From assembly GCA_020025395.1 (NCBI GenBank), contig JAHHSE010000085.1, positions 1-6,379 of the forward strand: DNA of 6,379 nucleotides, read 5' to 3'. The notes under the pieces are model-generated. The model was not told the DNA's origin. It searched no databases and worked only from the letters and a program-made list of their open reading frames with translations. Both the position numbers and the translations under genes were made by a program. Source of the stretch: Oscillospiraceae bacterium (GTDB lineage: Bacteria > Bacillota > Clostridia > Oscillospirales > Oscillospiraceae). Positions 5,286-6,379 of this stretch are shown one piece after another. The first letter of the stretch is position 1, and every line of letters starts with the position of its first letter.

Positions 5286-6325
5286 TCCTGCACCGCCAAT
5301 TCAATGATCCGGGTGAGGACCTCCTCCAGGGGGAGACCCGCCGCCTTCATCATATTGGGATAGCGGCTGTGGGAGGTAAAGCCCGGAATGGTGTTTACTT
5401 CGTTAAAGAGGACCCGCCCGGCAGGCTCCACAAAGAGGTCGACCCGTGCAAAGCCCTGACAGCCCAGAGTCCGATAAATGGTCCGGGCGGCGGTTTTGAT
5501 CTCCTGTGCTTTTTGGGCGGAAATGCGGGCGGGGACATGGATGGCGGAGGTTTTCAGGGTATACTTCTCGGTAAAATCAAAGAAGCCGTCTGACAGCTCG
5601 ATTTCATCCACCTCGCCCACGGTGAGGACATGGTTTCCGAGCACGGCGCACCCGGTCTCAAAGCCGGAGATCCGCTCTTCCAAAATGACCTCGTCATCAT
5701 AGGTGAGGGCCAGCTTCACGGCGTCGGCCAGCTGGTCCGGTGCCGTGACCATGGTGATTCCATAGGAGGAGCCGGCCTTCACCGGCTTGACAAAGAGGGG
5801 GAAACCCAAGGAGCCGCCCAGATCGGCTGCCTGGTCCTCCTCCCCCCGGCGCAGGACCAGGGAGGCGGGTACGGGGATGCCTGCTGCCTGCACCAGCCTG
5901 TGGGCCCGTGCCTTGTCCATGCACAGGGCGGAGGCCAGGACCCCGCAGCCCACCACAGGGATGCCGAAGAGCTGGAAGAGGCCCTGCACCGTTCCGTCCT
6001 CCCCGTTTTTCCCGTGGAGGATGGGGAAGGCGGCATCCAGGGGGATGGTCTCCACCCCCTCCTCCCGAAAGACCAGCAGGGCATGGTCCTCCCGTCGGGG
6101 AGAGACCATGGCGGGGAAGCAGGGGCCTTTCTGCCAGGTGTCCTCCGGGATGGCATTCACAGGTCCGGTGTAGTGATACCAGTCCCCTTGGGAGGTGATG
6201 CCGATTAAAATGGGGACATACCGCTCAGGGTCCAGATGGGTGATGACCCCATGGGCGGAGGAGAGAGAGACACCGTACTCCGAAGACCGGCCTCCAAAAA
6301 GAATGGCGATGTTCTGCTTTTTCAT
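5282..6325 (-). CDS. vanG-like: VanG-type D-alanine:D-serine ligase
   Basis: This 347-residue ATP-grasp ligase joins D-Ala to a second D-amino acid in the cytosol. The N-terminal domain has GGRSSEYGVSLSS with E16, then PILHGKNGEDGTVQG (101-115). ATP-grasp elements include FVKPVKAGSSYGI (K180, S186-S187) and the metal ligands D296, E309 and N311 (RVDLF, FNEVNTIPGF). Whole stretches match enterococcal VanG from memory: IGIT-GWYHYTG, ALCMDKARAH, TEKYTLK and GFTSHSRYPNMMK. D240, F249 and R321 line up, at a constant offset of three, with VanG D243, F252 and R324, which are reported to select D-Ser. The EKY (253-255) is kept, whereas VanA/B-type D-lactate ligases lack it. It is therefore predicted to be D-Ala:D-Ser, though an ordinary Ddl is not excluded. 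The second E of the usual EYEVS motif is Gly18. The ATG has GAGGGGA at 6333-6339. First gene of the operon; its stop overlaps the next start by 4 bp. Confidence 0.93.
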   Translation of the reverse strand: MKKQNIAILFGGRSSEYGVSLSSAHGVITHLDPERYVPILIGITSQGDWYHYTGPVNAIPEDTWQKGPCFPAMVSPRREDHALLVFREEGVETIPLDAAFPILHGKNGEDGTVQGLFQLFGIPVVGCGVLASALCMDKARAHRLVQAAGIPVPASLVLRRGEEDQAADLGGSLGFPLFVKPVKAGSSYGITMVTAPDQLADAVKLALTYDDEVILEERISGFETGCAVLGNHVLTVGEVDEIELSDGFFDFTEKYTLKTSAIHVPARISAQKAQEIKTAARTIYRTLGCQGFARVDLFVEPAGRVLFNEVNTIPGFTSHSRYPNMMKAAGLPLEEVLTRIIELAVQE

Positions 6326-6343
6326 TTGTGATTCCCCTCATTG

Positions 6344-6379
6344 ACAGTATTTCGTGTTCTTTTCGTGTTCTTACAGTAT
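6344..6379 (-). promoter_or_regulatory. Tandem 11-bp repeat, likely operator/promoter of the vanG-like operon
   Basis: Two perfect copies of TTCGTGTTCTT (plus-strand reading, 6351-6361 and 6362-6372) stand head to tail, and ACAGTAT flanks them on both sides (6344-6350 and 6373-6379). The 11-base period matches how OmpR/PhoB-family response regulators, which include VanR, bind direct repeats. On the minus strand AATACT (6346-6351) could be a weak -10 with no recognisable -35, as expected for an activator-dependent promoter. The block is cut by the window edge, so more copies may follow. The repeat is seen directly; the role is inferred. Confidence 0.5.

Noticed and set aside
5630..6208. 192-codon plus-strand frame opposite the ligase
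   Set aside because: Antisense to a clearly conserved ligase; composition is a by-product of GC-rich third positions.
6341..6346. Perfect TTGACA on the plus strand near the right edge
   Set aside because: No -10 box lies 16-18 bases downstream (cgtgtt region), and it overlaps the repeat block read better as an operator for the minus-strand operon.

Overview
The window looks like chromosomal DNA from a GC-rich, low-oxygen Firmicute of the Oscillospiraceae type (Flavonifractor / Pseudoflavonifractor / Oscillibacter-like gut Clostridia). The reasons are strong AGGAGG-like ribosome binding sites, GTG and TTG starts, GC-biased third codon positions, hairpin-plus-U terminators, and the character of the proteins. 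The genus is an inference from general sequence feel, not from a search.

Layout, left to right. (1) Bases 1-282, minus strand: the N-terminal 94 codons of a ClC-type chloride channel/antiporter that runs off the left edge. (2) Bases 317-357: a near-perfect inverted repeat carrying two overlapping divergent promoters, one for the ClC gene and one for the next gene. (3) Bases 396-1412, plus strand: a CorC/HlyC-like CBS-pair protein that starts with TTG and lacks the usual DUF21/CNNM membrane domain. A hairpin terminator follows at 1455-1489. (4) Bases 1587-3005, plus strand: pyruvate kinase (pyk), complete and with its catalytic residues intact, ending at a strong hairpin that is probably shared with the convergent operon. 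(5) Bases 3093-6325, minus strand: four tightly overlapping genes forming one operon. In transcription order they are a VanG-type D-Ala:D-Ser ligase, a cytosolic VanXY-type D,D-dipeptidase/carboxypeptidase, a small left-handed-beta-helix (hexapeptide) acetyltransferase of the serine acetyltransferase class, and a soluble alanine-racemase-fold protein. (6) Bases 6344-6379, upstream of the operon: a tandem 11-bp repeat flanked by two ATACTGT heptamers, which looks like an OmpR/PhoB-type operator.

The operon is the most interesting part. Its genes make a coherent pathway for peptidoglycan precursors ending in D-Ala-D-Ser. The racemase would make D-Ser, the ligase would join D-Ala to D-Ser, and VanXY would remove competing D-Ala-D-Ala and pentapeptide ends. 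The racemase has Asn at the position where ordinary alanine racemases carry the substrate-pocket Tyr (TITNE instead of TINYE); this is the published hallmark of VanT serine racemases. Unlike enterococcal and C. difficile VanT, it has no membrane domain. An unexpected acetyltransferase gene sits between vanXY and the racemase. No vanR/vanS genes lie inside the window, but the window stops only 54 bp upstream of the ligase start.

No tRNA, rRNA, CRISPR array, insertion sequence or phage gene was seen. The gaps without a gene (283-395, 1413-1586, 3006-3092, 6326-6379) are all under 300 bases and hold promoters or terminators.
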